Assembly: GCA_947625015.1 (NCBI GenBank)
Contig: CANQMR010000029.1
Coordinates: 1-32,220 of the forward strand
DNA: 32,220 nt
Direction of reading: 5' to 3'
Source: an uncultured Lachnospiraceae bacterium
GTDB lineage: Bacteria > Bacillota > Clostridia > Lachnospirales > Lachnospiraceae
Shown: one piece after another, positions 1-8,146 of the stretch
How positions within the stretch are numbered: position 1 is the first letter of the stretch
Layout of the letters: every line of letters begins with the position of its first letter
Program-made: the position numbers and the translations under genes
The notes under the pieces: model-generated
Seen by the model: the letters and a program-made list of their open reading frames with translations, nothing else
What the model was told of the DNA's origin: nothing
Database searches by the model: none

Positions 1-135
1 AATATCTGCATTTTTCAAGGTTCATCAGAGCCTGTTTTTTTCAGCTCAGTTTTTCATATGTCACTTGACACTACCTACTTAAGCGCCTCTTTTGTGTTAT
101 ATTTGAATTTCCAAACCAAAAATTTTCCAAAAAAG

Positions 136-188
136 GCCTATCATTATGCCTAGTATAACACAAGCTATGATATTTAGCCTATCATAAT
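136..188. repeat. 12-bp direct repeat upstream of nitroreductase gene
   Basis: GCCTATCATTAT (136-147) and GCCTATCATAAT (177-188) match at 11 of 12 bases and lie 41 bp apart, start to start. They sit just upstream of the candidate nitroreductase promoter, so they could be a paired operator. That role is inference; nothing else in the first 265 bases looks like a gene. Confidence 0.3.
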
Positions 189-215
189 TATATTTCTTCC
201 TATTTATTTCTGATG

Positions 216-224
216 TGTTATAAT
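216..224 (+). promoter_or_regulatory. extended -10 promoter for the nitroreductase gene
   Basis: TGTTATAAT at 216-224 is a TGn-extended consensus -10 box. The -35 at the right distance (TTCCTA, 197-202, 16-bp spacer) is poor, as is usual for extended -10 promoters. It would give a 5' leader of about 60 bases before the chosen start codon. Confidence 0.5.
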
Positions 225-289
225 ATTTTTAGTTAAAAATAAAGTTAAAAAATAAGGGTTACAATATGAAAGAAAGAGAGGATTTATTT

Positions 290-832
290 ATGAACGCACT
301 GGATTGTATCAAGACAAGAAGAAGCATCCGCAAATTTAAAGAGGAGGCCGTAAACCGCGACACCATTAACGCTATTGTCGAAGCCGCCGCCATGTCTCCT
401 TCCTGGAAGAACACGCAGATTACCCGTTACAATGTGATTGAGGACAAGGCGATTTTAAATGAAATCGCAGACAACTGCGTCCTGGATTTTGAATTTAACC
501 AAAAGACCATACGCCGCGCGCCGCAGCTTGTTGTGGTGAGCATGATTAAGAACCGGTGCGGTTATGAAAAGGACGGCAGCTTTTCCACCTCCAAAGGAGA
601 CCGCTGGGAAATGTTCGATGCGGGAATTGCCTCCCAGACCTTCTGTCTGGCCGCACATGATATGGGCGTGGGAACGGTTATTTTAGGCATCTTTGACGAG
701 GACAAGGTGGCAAAAGCAATTAACCTTGCCGACACAGAAAAGGTTGCCGCATTGATTGCGATGGGGTATCCGGATCAGGAGTGTGAAGCGCCTAAGAGAA
801 AAACCGTAGAGGAACTGGTGCGGTATCTGTAA
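290..832 (+). CDS. nitroreductase family protein
   Basis: Protein of 180 residues, the usual size of a single-domain FMN-dependent nitroreductase. The N-terminus carries the family signature CIKTRRSIRKF (R10, R11, S12, R14), which binds the FMN phosphate. It is followed by an SPSWKNTQ segment and a central GIASQTFCLAAHDMGVGTV helix typical of the fold. Known members use NAD(P)H to reduce nitro groups, quinones or flavins in the cytoplasm; the substrate here cannot be told. I chose ATG 290, eight codons inside the longer frame (ATG 266), because AGAGAGG lies about 9 bases upstream and homologues begin at this signature. ATG 266 also has an AAGGG upstream and is not excluded. The gene is monocistronic, with its own extended -10 promoter and a terminator right after the stop. 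Confidence 0.9.
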   Translation: MNALDCIKTRRSIRKFKEEAVNRDTINAIVEAAAMSPSWKNTQITRYNVIEDKAILNEIADNCVLDFEFNQKTIRRAPQLVVVSMIKNRCGYEKDGSFSTSKGDRWEMFDAGIASQTFCLAAHDMGVGTVILGIFDEDKVAKAINLADTEKVAALIAMGYPDQECEAPKRKTVEELVRYL

Positions 833-855
833 AATTACCGGTAATCGTTCCATTG

Positions 856-885
856 AAAAAAAAGGGCACTTGTGCCCTTTTTGTT
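856..885 (+). terminator. intrinsic terminator after nitroreductase
   Basis: AAAGGGCAC (861-869) and GTGCCCTTT (872-880) form a 9-bp stem, extended by flanking A and T runs, and the 3' arm runs into TTTTT. It lies 24 bases after the nitroreductase stop. The A run on the left arm may let it act in both directions. Confidence 0.88.
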
Positions 886-894
886 AAATTTAAA

Positions 895-923
895 TTGATA
901 TACATGAAACATTAGTGTATAAT
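895..923 (+). promoter_or_regulatory. sigma-A promoter for the AAA/DUF4143 ATPase
   Basis: TTGATA (895-900), a 17-bp spacer and TATAAT (918-923) form a near-consensus vegetative promoter. It lies between the preceding terminator and the ATPase start at 975, so this gene is transcribed alone. Confidence 0.75.
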
Positions 924-974
924 ATTGAAAAACAAGGGCACAATGACACTAAATTATCAAAGTGAGGAATTGCC

Positions 975-2228
975 ATGGAGATTAAAAGAAATACCTATTT
1001 ACAAAAACTAATTAACCGTATGCACAATGGAATGATTAAAGTGGTTACAGGTATCAGAAGATCCGGCAAATCATATCTTATATTTCATATTTTTAAAGAA
1101 TACCTGTTAAACAACAATGTAGATGAAAAACACATCCTTTCCATTGAACTGGATCGCTGGGAGAACAGACAGTACCGCAAGCCGGATGTGATATTGGAGT
1201 ATATTCATTCACAAATTACAGATAAAAAAGATTATTATATTTTATTAGATGAAGTACAGATGCTGGAAAATTTTGAAGATGTGCTAAATTCCCTGCTGCA
1301 CATTTCCAATGCAGACGTATATGTGACCGGCAGCAATTCTAAATTTTTATCAAAGGATATTATTACGGAATTTCGGGGACGCGGCGATGAAGTTCATATA
1401 TATCCGGTAAGTTTTAAGGAATTTATGGAAGTATACGAGGGAGACCGGTATCAAGGCTGGGCTGATTATGTGACTTATGGCGGTCTTCCCCTCGCCGTTA
1501 CCTTGAAGACGGAAGAACAGAAAATAGATTATCTTACCCGGCTCTTTGAAGAAACCTATATCCGGGATATTATTGAACGGAACCGCATTGACAAAATACA
1601 GGAACTTAACGACCTTATAAATATACTGGCTTCCGGTATTGGTTCTCTCACAAATCCTTCAAGAATTGAGGCAACTTTTAAAAGTGTCATTCAATCAGAC
1701 ATCAGCCTCAACACAATCCGCACATACATTGATTATTTGAAGGATGCCTTTATTATCAGCGAAGCTAACCGCTATGATGTAAAAGGCAGAAAATATATCG
1801 GCACTCCATTAAAATATTATTTTGAGGACGTCGGTCTTCGCAACGCCAGACTTGGTTTCCGCCAGACAGAAGAAACCCATTTAATGGAAAATATCATCTA
1901 TAACGAACTTCGTATGCGGGGATATCAGATAGATGTAGGCGTTGTTGCCAAAAGGAACCATACAGCCGACGGCAGGCAGGAAAAAAAGCAGTTGGAAATC
2001 GATTTTATTGCAAATATGGGAAGTAAACGCTATTATATTCAGTCTGCATTAAACCTTCCGAGCGAAGAAAAAGCAAAGCAGGAAAAGGCGTCTTTTTTAA
2101 GCGTAAATGATTCATTTAAAAAAATCATCATTGTAAAGGACGTTATTCACATTCAAAGAGATGAATATGGCATTACAACTATGAGTATTTTTGATTTTCT
2201 GTTACAGGAAAACAGTCTTGAACTGTAA
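975..2228 (+). CDS. AAA family ATPase with DUF4143 C-terminal domain
   Basis: Protein of 417 residues. The Walker A loop GIRRSGKS (26-33) and Walker B ILLDE (89-93) are intact. VTGSNSKFL (117-125) follows as a sensor-like strand, with FRGRG (133-137) after it. The C-terminal half (about 200-400) matches the DUF4143 region, including YIRDIIERNRI. This is the AAA_14/DUF4143 ATPase family, common in several variable copies in anaerobes. Its role is not firmly known; links to DNA-associated or defence functions are speculative. The start at ATG 975 has GTGAGG 8-9 bases upstream. The gene is flanked by terminators on both sides, so it is an isolated unit, and its AT-rich codon use differs from the metabolic genes that follow, which fits acquisition by transfer. 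Confidence 0.9.
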   Translation: MEIKRNTYLQKLINRMHNGMIKVVTGIRRSGKSYLIFHIFKEYLLNNNVDEKHILSIELDRWENRQYRKPDVILEYIHSQITDKKDYYILLDEVQMLENFEDVLNSLLHISNADVYVTGSNSKFLSKDIITEFRGRGDEVHIYPVSFKEFMEVYEGDRYQGWADYVTYGGLPLAVTLKTEEQKIDYLTRLFEETYIRDIIERNRIDKIQELNDLINILASGIGSLTNPSRIEATFKSVIQSDISLNTIRTYIDYLKDAFIISEANRYDVKGRKYIGTPLKYYFEDVGLRNARLGFRQTEETHLMENIIYNELRMRGYQIDVGVVAKRNHTADGRQEKKQLEIDFIANMGSKRYYIQSALNLPSEEKAKQEKASFLSVNDSFKKIIIVKDVIHIQRDEYGITTMSIFDFLLQENSLEL

Positions 2229-2257
2229 TATTTTTCCATCTGTCAGTGCATAAACTC

Positions 2258-2305
2258 AAAAAAAAATCAAGTTTTTGCATTTCAGTGCAAAAACTTGATT
2301 TTTTT
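2258..2305. terminator. strong bidirectional terminator
   Basis: A 19-bp stem (2261-2279 with 2286-2304) encloses a 6-base loop, and A and T runs lie at the two ends. It separates the plus-strand ATPase from the minus-strand transketolase pair and would stop transcription from both sides. Confidence 0.92.
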
Positions 2306-2325
2306 CGTATATTCTGCAATCTATC

Positions 2326-3264
2326 CTACAGATTTCCCTTCACCTGCTTATAGATTCCCTCCGCATCCAGTTCATATTTATGCAGAAGCTCCACAGCCGG
2401 GCCGGACTCACCGTACCGGTCGCGCATACCAATCTTGTAGACCGGAACCGGAGCATTTTCACATACCACATCGCATACGGCGGAGCCAAGGCCGCCGATA
2501 ACAGAGTGTTCCTCCACCGTAAACAGCTTTTTCGTCTCCTTCGCCGCCTTAACGATAATATCCTTATCAATAGGCTTGATGGTATGGATATTGATTACCC
2601 TTGCGTCAACGCCGTCATCTGCAAGCATCTTTGCAGCCTCTAAGGCAAAATTAACCTCCAGACCCGTCGCCACAATGGTAATATCCTTTCCTTCCCGGAG
2701 AGTTACACCCTTGCCAAGCTCAAATTGATAATCCGGCCCGTCATTAATCACCGGCGCAGCCAGACGGCCAAAACGAAGATACACCGGGCCTTTGTGCTCA
2801 TAGGCTGCCCGTACTGCCGCCCTCGCCTCCACATCATCACATGGGTTAATAATCACCATATTGGGAATAGTGCGCATCAGGGCAATATCCTCATTACACT
2901 GGTGGGTTGCCCCGTCCTCGCCCACAGAAATTCCTGCATGGGTGGCACCAATCTTCACATTTAACTTGGGATAACCTATGGTGTTGCGTACCTGCTCATA
3001 GGCCCTGCCTGCCGCAAACATGGCAAAGCTGGAAGCAAACGGCACCTTTCCGGTCAAAGACAGGCCCGCCGCAATTCCCATCATATTACACTCTGCAATA
3101 CCGCAGTCGATATGGCGTTCGGGAAATTCCTTTTTAAAAATCCCGGTCTTGGTGGCAGCCGCTAAATCTGCATCTAACACCACTAAATCCGGATATTCCC
3201 TGCCTAACTCCACTAAAGCATTGCCATAGCTTTCCCGGGTAGCAATCTTCTTCACATCTGCCAT
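2326..3264 (-). CDS. transketolase, C-terminal subunit (pyrimidine and C-terminal domains)
   Basis: Protein of 312 residues matching the second half of transketolase: a pyrimidine-binding domain with GIAECNMMGIAAGLS and THAGISVGEDGATHQ, then the C-terminal domain with TVEEHSVIGGLGSAV. In full-length transketolase the glutamate in the first segment activates the thiamine ring. Here the enzyme is split in two, as in many clostridia and archaea, and the two chains should form the active heteromer that moves two-carbon units between sugar phosphates in the pentose phosphate pathway. The ATG overlaps the stop of the N-terminal subunit gene by one base (TAATG at 3266-3262), so translation is coupled and the subunits should be made in equal amounts. 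Confidence 0.95.
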   Translation of the reverse strand: MADVKKIATRESYGNALVELGREYPDLVVLDADLAAATKTGIFKKEFPERHIDCGIAECNMMGIAAGLSLTGKVPFASSFAMFAAGRAYEQVRNTIGYPKLNVKIGATHAGISVGEDGATHQCNEDIALMRTIPNMVIINPCDDVEARAAVRAAYEHKGPVYLRFGRLAAPVINDGPDYQFELGKGVTLREGKDITIVATGLEVNFALEAAKMLADDGVDARVINIHTIKPIDKDIIVKAAKETKKLFTVEEHSVIGGLGSAVCDVVCENAPVPVYKIGMRDRYGESGPAVELLHKYELDAEGIYKQVKGNL

Positions 3265-4088
3265 TACGCTTCACCTGCCTTTTCTAATTCCGCCATTGCC
3301 GTTTCGTACTGTTCATCATTGGGCGCCGCGCCATGCCATGAAACCTGGTTCTCCATAAAGGACACGCCCTTTCCCTTTACGGTCTTTGCGATAATGGCTG
3401 TCGGCATTCCCTTCGTCTGCCTTGCCTCTTTAAATGCCGCCTCAATCGCGTCGAAATCATGTCCGTCAATCTCAACGACATGGAAGTTAAACGCCTTGAA
3501 TTTATCTGCAATCGGATATGGGGAGCAGACGTCCGCCACACTTCCGTCAATCTGCAAATCATTGTTGTCCACAATAACCACCAGATTATCCAGTTTCTTA
3601 TGTCCGGCAAACATAGCCGCCTCCCAGACCTGCCCTTCTTCAATCTCACCGTCGCCTAACAGGGTATACACCCGGTACTGCCCGCCGGAAAGTTTTGCGG
3701 AAAGAGCCATGCCCACTGCAACGGACACGCCCTGTCCCAGAGAACCCGCGGACATATCCACTCCCGGCGTTCCCTTCATATCGGGATGCCCCTGAAGCAT
3801 CTCGCCGGTCTTGCGAAGCTTTAACAGTTCCTCCTCCGGAAAATATCCCTTCATGGCAAGAATGCCGTAAAGCGCGGGCGCCACATGTCCCTTGGACAAT
3901 ACAAAACGGTCCCTGTCTTCCTTTTCCGGCTTTTTCGGATCAATATTCATCTCCTCATAATATAAATAGGTGACTATATCCGCCGCAGACAGGGAGCCTC
4001 CCGGATGCCCGCTTTTGGCGGCATGGAGGGAAGCTACAATGTGCTTTCTCAACTGGTTTGCTTTTTGCTGAAGCTCTGCCTTATTCAT
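3264..4088 (-). CDS. transketolase, N-terminal subunit (thiamine diphosphate domain)
   Basis: Protein of 274 residues corresponding to the ThDP pyrophosphate-binding domain of transketolase. SGHPGGS (26-32) supplies the conserved histidine, and GDGE (145-148) followed by DNN (174-176) is the metal/ThDP motif. It pairs with the C-terminal subunit encoded directly downstream. I chose ATG 4088 rather than the TTG two codons earlier, because AGGAG lies 7 bases before the ATG and almost touches the TTG. The gene follows rubrerythrin by only 40 bases with no terminator visible between them, so the three genes may share a transcript, though a separate weak promoter cannot be ruled out. Confidence 0.95.
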   Translation of the reverse strand: MNKAELQQKANQLRKHIVASLHAAKSGHPGGSLSAADIVTYLYYEEMNIDPKKPEKEDRDRFVLSKGHVAPALYGILAMKGYFPEEELLKLRKTGEMLQGHPDMKGTPGVDMSAGSLGQGVSVAVGMALSAKLSGGQYRVYTLLGDGEIEEGQVWEAAMFAGHKKLDNLVVIVDNNDLQIDGSVADVCSPYPIADKFKAFNFHVVEIDGHDFDAIEAAFKEARQTKGMPTAIIAKTVKGKGVSFMENQVSWHGAAPNDEQYETAMAELEKAGEA

Positions 4089-4128
4089 AATCAATCTCCT
4101 TTTCCTTCGGCAATCGTCTATATCTCTA

Positions 4129-4671
4129 TCAATAATTTTCTGCTCTCAGCTTAAAATAACTCTGCGGATGCTCGCAGACCGGACATACCTCCGGAGCCTC
4201 CTTTCCAATATGGATATGACCGCAGTTCGAACACTCCCAAATCATATCCCCGTCTCTGGAAAATACCAGACCGCCCTCAATATTGGCTAGCAGTTTGCGG
4301 TATCTCTCCTCATGGGCCTTCTCGATAGCAGCTACCATTTCAAAAGATTTGGCAATATCCTCAAAGCCTTCCTCTCTGGCTGTCTTTGCAAACTCCGCAT
4401 ACATATCCGTCCACTCGTAATTTTCTCCCTCGGCTGCATCCTTTAAGTTAGCCACCGTTCCCGGTACTGCGCCGCCATGAAGAAGCTTAAACCACATCTT
4501 TGCATGCTCCTTCTCGTTATTTGCGGTTTCTAAAAAAATGTCTGCAATCTGATTATACCCATCTTTCTTTGCCTTGCTGGCATAATAGGTATACTTATTT
4601 CTCGCCTGTGATTCACCGGCAAAAGCCGCCATCAGGTTTGCCTCCGTCTTTGTTCCTTTTAAGTCTGCCAT
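4129..4671 (-). CDS. rbr: rubrerythrin
   Basis: Protein of 180 residues with the classic two-domain layout. An N-terminal four-helix ferritin-like domain carries the diiron ligands (E20, E53-K-E-H56, and a second helix pair in [10 protein letters not shown]). A C-terminal rubredoxin-like domain has two CxxC pairs, CSNC and CPVC, that bind one iron. Rubrerythrins are cytoplasmic NADH-linked peroxidases that protect anaerobes from hydrogen peroxide. The start has AGGAGG 8 bases upstream, and a good promoter lies further up (4748-4775). Downstream are the transketolase genes, an arrangement that could link peroxide defence with pentose phosphate flux, but this is only suggested by position. Confidence 0.96.
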   Translation of the reverse strand: MADLKGTKTEANLMAAFAGESQARNKYTYYASKAKKDGYNQIADIFLETANNEKEHAKMWFKLLHGGAVPGTVANLKDAAEGENYEWTDMYAEFAKTAREEGFEDIAKSFEMVAAIEKAHEERYRKLLANIEGGLVFSRDGDMIWECSNCGHIHIGKEAPEVCPVCEHPQSYFKLRAENY

Positions 4672-4747
4672 ATCTTTATCCTCCTATCATTATTAATCGC
4701 TGTGAAACATTTATGATTTTTTCATCTTGTGCGCATAAAGCAATATC

Positions 4748-4775
4748 ATTATATCATTTTATAAAATTCCTGCAA
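4748..4775 (-). promoter_or_regulatory. sigma-A promoter for rubrerythrin
   Basis: Reading the minus strand, TTGCAG (4775-4770), a 16-bp spacer and TATAAT (4753-4748) form a good vegetative promoter about 75 bases before the rubrerythrin start. It lies just past the stop of the upstream HAD gene, where no terminator is evident. Confidence 0.7.
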
Positions 4776-4786
4776 GGGTACAAATA

Positions 4787-5470
4787 TCAAAGCGAGCATA
4801 TGTCCTTAACGCCAATCTCCTGAAAAGTGCGGATACACCGGTTCACCAGCCCGGTTTCTTCTAACAGTTCCCGGCTGCTGTCCCCGTATACGCCGACAAT
4901 CCTTCCCGCTCCTGCCCTGTGGGCGGAGAGCACGCCGGAAACCGCATCTTCAAACACAACGCAGTCCGAAGGCGCCGCATGTAAAGTCTCCATGGCCCGG
5001 AGATAGATATCCGGGTCCGGCTTTCCCTTAAGGCTGCCGTCGTCATAGACCACCCGCTCCCTTGCAAACCATTTTTCCAGGTTAAAATGTGCAAAGTAAA
5101 AATCAATGTTTGCCAGATTGGCGGCAGTGGCAATGGCCATGGGAATATGGGCCGCCTTTGCTTCGTCAAGAAACTGCTCAAGCCCCTCCGTCAGATGAAA
5201 CCGCTCCTTATGTTCCATGCAAAGCTTCCGGTAATACCGCTCCTTTTCCTCGGAATAGCGCATCACCTCCTGCGGCGGAAGGCTTTCTTCCCCCAGAAAA
5301 TGAGCTAAAATCATCGCCGAGGTTTTCCCATGGACATGCTTTTTAAACTCCTCCTCCGGCACGCTGCGCCCGCAGAGGATTTCCACATAATGCCGCCATG
5401 CCGTCTCATGCATATAGGAGTCCATTACCATTGTTCCATTGAAATCAAATATAAACGCTTTTTTTCCCAT
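4787..5470 (-). CDS. HAD superfamily hydrolase, beta-phosphoglucomutase-like, with altered motif I
   Basis: Protein of 227 residues with the order of a HAD subclass with a helical cap. Motif I is FDFNGT (D9 nucleophile), the cap spans about 18-95, motif II is ATAAN, and motifs III/IV are KGKPDPDIY and VVFEDAVSGVLSA. Motif I is odd: the usual second aspartate (DxD, the general acid/base of phosphatases and phosphomutases) is asparagine N11. This may mean altered chemistry or substrate. The gene starts inside the metK stop codon (TAATG at 5472-5468) with only a weak Shine-Dalgarno sequence, so it depends on metK translation and is controlled by the same SAM riboswitch. A job connected with SAM or methionine metabolism is inference; the substrate cannot be read from the sequence. 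Confidence 0.85.
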   Translation of the reverse strand: MGKKAFIFDFNGTMVMDSYMHETAWRHYVEILCGRSVPEEEFKKHVHGKTSAMILAHFLGEESLPPQEVMRYSEEKERYYRKLCMEHKERFHLTEGLEQFLDEAKAAHIPMAIATAANLANIDFYFAHFNLEKWFARERVVYDDGSLKGKPDPDIYLRAMETLHAAPSDCVVFEDAVSGVLSAHRAGAGRIVGVYGDSSRELLEETGLVNRCIRTFQEIGVKDICSL

Positions 5471-6657
5471 TACAGATAACTCTTTAACTTGTCCACCATG
5501 TCAAGCTTCTCCCATGGCAAATCTAAGTCTGTCCGTCCAAAATGACCGTATGCCGCAGTCTGCTTATAAATCGGGCGGCGCAGGTCTAACATCTTGATAA
5601 TGCCCGCCGGGCGAAGATCAAAGTTTTCCCGCACAATTTCCACCAGCTTTAACTCGTCAAGTTTGCCTGTGCCAAAAGTGTCCACCCGGACAGAGGTCGG
5701 TCTCGCCACGCCAATCGCATAGGAAAGCTGAATCTCGCACTTGTCTGCCAATCCTGCTGCCACAATATTTTTTGCCACATATCTGGCGGCATATGCCGCA
5801 GAGCGGTCTACCTTGGTACAGTCCTTGCCGGAAAATGCGCCGCCGCCATGACGGGCGTAGCCGCCGTAGGTATCCACGATAATCTTACGCCCCGTAAGGC
5901 CGGAATCCCCGTTCGGGCCGCCGATGACAAACCGTCCGGTGGGGTTGATAAAGAACTTTGTATCCCCGTCCACCATTTCTGCCGGTAACACCGCATCAAA
6001 TACATATTTCTTGATATCCTCATGAATCTGCTCCTGTGACACCTCCGCATCATGCTGTGTGGAAAGCACCACTGCCTCTAAGCGGACCGGTTTGCCCGCC
6101 TCGTCATATTCTACGGAAACCTGTGTCTTTCCGTCCGGACGGAGATAGGGAAGGGTTCCGTTTTTCCGGACCTCCGTAAGCCTTCTCGCCAGCTTGTGCG
6201 CCAGACTGATCGGATAAGGCATATACTCTTCCGTCTCGTTGGTGGCGTAGCCGAACATCATGCCCTGATCGCCCGCGCCAATGGCCTCAATATCCGCATC
6301 GCTCATCTGGTTTTCCTTTGCCTCTAAAGCCTTGTCCACGCCCATGGCAATGTCGCTGGACTGCTCGTCAATGGCGGTAATCACGCCGCAGGTATCGCAG
6401 TCAAAACCGTATTTTGCCCGGTCATAGCCAATCTCCCGGATTGTGTCCCGCACAATCTTCTGAATATCCACATAGGCATTGGTGGAAATTTCTCCCATCA
6501 CCAGCACAAGACCTGTGGTAATCGAAGTCTCACAGGCAACGCGGCTGTTCGGGTCCTGCGCCATTAAGGCGTCCAATACGGCGTCGGAAATCTGGTCGCA
6601 GATTTTGTCGGGATGTCCTTCTGTTACCGACTCAGACGTAAACAACAATTTCTCCAT
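5470..6657 (-). CDS. metK: S-adenosylmethionine synthetase
   Basis: Protein of 395 residues, full length for MetK. It has [18 protein letters not shown] near the N-terminus (HPDK 15-18), the signature [12 protein letters not shown] (127-138) and the glycine-rich [19 protein letters not shown] segment that binds ATP phosphates. It makes SAM from methionine and ATP in the cytoplasm as a homotetramer. The ATG has AGGAGG 9 bases upstream. Expression is controlled by the SAM-I riboswitch and terminator in the leader, and a consensus promoter lies at 6895-6923. The HAD gene is coupled downstream. Confidence 0.98.
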   Translation of the reverse strand: MEKLLFTSESVTEGHPDKICDQISDAVLDALMAQDPNSRVACETSITTGLVLVMGEISTNAYVDIQKIVRDTIREIGYDRAKYGFDCDTCGVITAIDEQSSDIAMGVDKALEAKENQMSDADIEAIGAGDQGMMFGYATNETEEYMPYPISLAHKLARRLTEVRKNGTLPYLRPDGKTQVSVEYDEAGKPVRLEAVVLSTQHDAEVSQEQIHEDIKKYVFDAVLPAEMVDGDTKFFINPTGRFVIGGPNGDSGLTGRKIIVDTYGGYARHGGGAFSGKDCTKVDRSAAYAARYVAKNIVAAGLADKCEIQLSYAIGVARPTSVRVDTFGTGKLDELKLVEIVRENFDLRPAGIIKMLDLRRPIYKQTAAYGHFGRTDLDLPWEKLDMVDKLKSYL

Positions 6658-6684
6658 AGTAAAAATCCTCCTTTAATTCCTGCA

Positions 6685-6739
6685 ATAAAAAACTTCAAAT
6701 CCAAGGATTTGAAGTCCGGTAATTCTTATGTTCAAATCC
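6685..6739 (-). terminator. riboswitch expression platform: terminator and antiterminator
   Basis: On the minus strand the terminator stem is formed by 6715-6706 with 6701-6692 (ACTTCAAATC / GATTTGAAGT), followed by TTTTTTATT. The sequence GGATTTGAA at 6739-6731, directly after and sharing one base with the aptamer P1 3' strand, is fully complementary to TTCAAATCC in the terminator 5' arm. So an alternative antiterminator helix exists. SAM binding should stabilise P1, free the terminator and switch metK off. The layout is read directly; the mechanism is that of known S-box leaders. Confidence 0.88.
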
Positions 6740-6844
6740 TCTTATTGATCGATGCGTATTACCGCTCGCTTCAGGCCGGCACCTTCCTTTCCGGGGTTGC
6801 CGTGGCTTCTTCGTCCCTTCTGACTCCACCACTCTGAATAAGAG
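6739..6844 (-). ncRNA. SAM-I (S-box) riboswitch aptamer
   Basis: On the minus strand the element opens with CTCTTATT (6844-6837) and closes with AATAAGAG (6746-6739), an 8-bp P1 helix. Inside are the S-box hallmarks: CAGAGTGGTGGAG, then GAAGCCACGGCAACC, then GGTGCCGGCCTG, and a P4/linker region ending in ATCGATC before P1 closes. Order and spacing match the SAM-I class rather than other SAM riboswitch families. It lies between the promoter and metK, with a terminator platform directly downstream. Confidence 0.95.
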
Positions 6845-6894
6845 AAGTTTCTTTTGCAATTCTGACTGGAACTGGTACTTTACAGTTCTTATCC

Positions 6895-6923
6895 ATCATA
6901 CTCTATAATGCAGTATTGGTCAA
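6895..6923 (-). promoter_or_regulatory. sigma-A promoter for the metK riboswitch transcript
   Basis: On the minus strand TTGACC (6923-6918), a 17-bp spacer and TATGAT (6900-6895) make a near-consensus promoter. Transcription would start near 6888, about 45 bases before the aptamer. Its -35 box lies 7 bp from the -35 of the opposite promoter for the HD-GYP gene. Confidence 0.8.
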
Positions 6924-6930
6924 GATGTAA

Positions 6931-6959
6931 TTGACTTTCCACACAGCTTTTTTTATAAT
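6931..6959 (+). promoter_or_regulatory. sigma-A promoter for the HD-GYP gene
   Basis: TTGACT (6931-6936), a 17-bp spacer and TATAAT (6954-6959) form an almost perfect vegetative promoter about 100 bases before the start at 7058. It is divergent from, and nearly back to back with, the metK promoter. Confidence 0.82.
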
Positions 6960-7057
6960 CTAAAGAAAGCGGCAACTTAACGGCTTTATTTTTCTGTGAG
7001 TAATGAGTCCATGGGCAGAGCATCACATAAAAGGATTGGACGGAAAGGGGATTTTCA

Positions 7058-8143
7058 ATGAACATCATACAGATCATGCTTCACAGGGTAACGCTTGGCA
7101 TGACGTTGGCAGAAGACGTCTACCGGGGTTCCCAGCTATTAATCCCCAGAGGAACGATAATTGATGACGAGGTGCTGAATATTTTAAGATATTCCTCCAT
7201 CGTCTCCGTAGCTGTGTACGGCAAGGATGTGTCCCGCCAGAATATGGCTACCCTGACGCTGCCTGTCCAGACACATTCCGAGAAGGTTCGGGAAAGCAAG
7301 GATTTTAAGGAATTTGAGGAGAATTTCAAAGAGCAGACGGAGACTTTTACCTATGCCCTCAATGACATTGCCAGCCGGAACAAAGAAGTGGATATTGACG
7401 ATTTGTTCACCTCCGCCAATGAGATGATGGCGGGAGAGACTAACACCTACCAGCTTATGGATATCCTAAGCAATATCCGGTACTTTGACGATTCCACCTA
7501 CGCCCATTCCCTGAATGTCGCCATGCTTGCCAACATTTTAGGCCGCTGGCTTAAGTTCAGCGATGAAGACCTCAAATTACTGACGGTTGCCGGTATGCTC
7601 CACGATATCGGCAAGGTGCTGACACCGCCGGAGATTATCAAGAAACCGGGGCGGCTCACCCGGGAAGAATTTGAAATCATTAAGGGACATACCACCAAGG
7701 GGTACAAGCTATTAAAGGAAAAAGGCGTCAGTGAGAACATTGCCCAGGCGGCGCTGCTCCACCACGAAAAATGCGACGGCAGCGGCTATCCCATGGGGCT
7801 TAAGGGCTATAAGATTAATGAACTGGCAAAGCTGATTACCATTGTGGATATATATGAGGCCATGACGGCCAACCGATGCTACCGGGAGGGCATCTGCCCC
7901 TTTGCGGTCATCCGCATGTTTGAGGAGGAGGGCTACGCCAAATACGATCCCAAATACCTCCTTCCATTTTTACATGGGATTTCCGACACCTACCTGCACA
8001 ATACGGTTCTGCTGAGCGACAACAGAAAAGGCGAGATTATTCTGACAAACAAAACTGCCGTATCCCGCCCCAGTCTGCTGGTGGATGGAGAATATTTAGA
8101 CCTGACTCTCCACCCGGACCTTAATATTATTGAAATTTTATAA
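7058..8143 (+). CDS. HD-GYP domain protein, probable cyclic-di-GMP phosphodiesterase
   Basis: Protein of 361 residues. An N-terminal region of about 130 residues starts with a short beta-rich segment (LGMTLAEDVYRGSQLLIPRG) seen in many HD-GYP proteins and shows no receiver domain. The HD-GYP domain follows: H150, H182-D183 with K186, H211, HHE (235-237) and DGSGYP (240-245). The GYP variant and the extra histidines mark the class that cleaves cyclic-di-GMP using two or three metals. No transmembrane segment is visible, so it is cytoplasmic. AAAGGGG precedes the ATG. The stop lies 3 bp from the stop of the convergent SPOCS-LysM gene, with no terminator between them. What signal it senses is not apparent. 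Confidence 0.93.
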   Translation: MNIIQIMLHRVTLGMTLAEDVYRGSQLLIPRGTIIDDEVLNILRYSSIVSVAVYGKDVSRQNMATLTLPVQTHSEKVRESKDFKEFEENFKEQTETFTYALNDIASRNKEVDIDDLFTSANEMMAGETNTYQLMDILSNIRYFDDSTYAHSLNVAMLANILGRWLKFSDEDLKLLTVAGMLHDIGKVLTPPEIIKKPGRLTREEFEIIKGHTTKGYKLLKEKGVSENIAQAALLHHEKCDGSGYPMGLKGYKINELAKLITIVDIYEAMTANRCYREGICPFAVIRMFEEEGYAKYDPKYLLPFLHGISDTYLHNTVLLSDNRKGEIILTNKTAVSRPSLLVDGEYLDLTLHPDLNIIEIL

Positions 8144-8146
8144 TTA

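Noticed and set aside
455-658. Minus-strand frame inside the nitroreductase gene
   Set aside because: Shadow frame antisense to a full-length conserved enzyme with its own promoter and terminator.
4086-4094. TTG start two codons upstream for the transketolase N-terminal subunit
   Set aside because: The ribosome-binding site almost touches the TTG but is properly spaced for the ATG at 4088.
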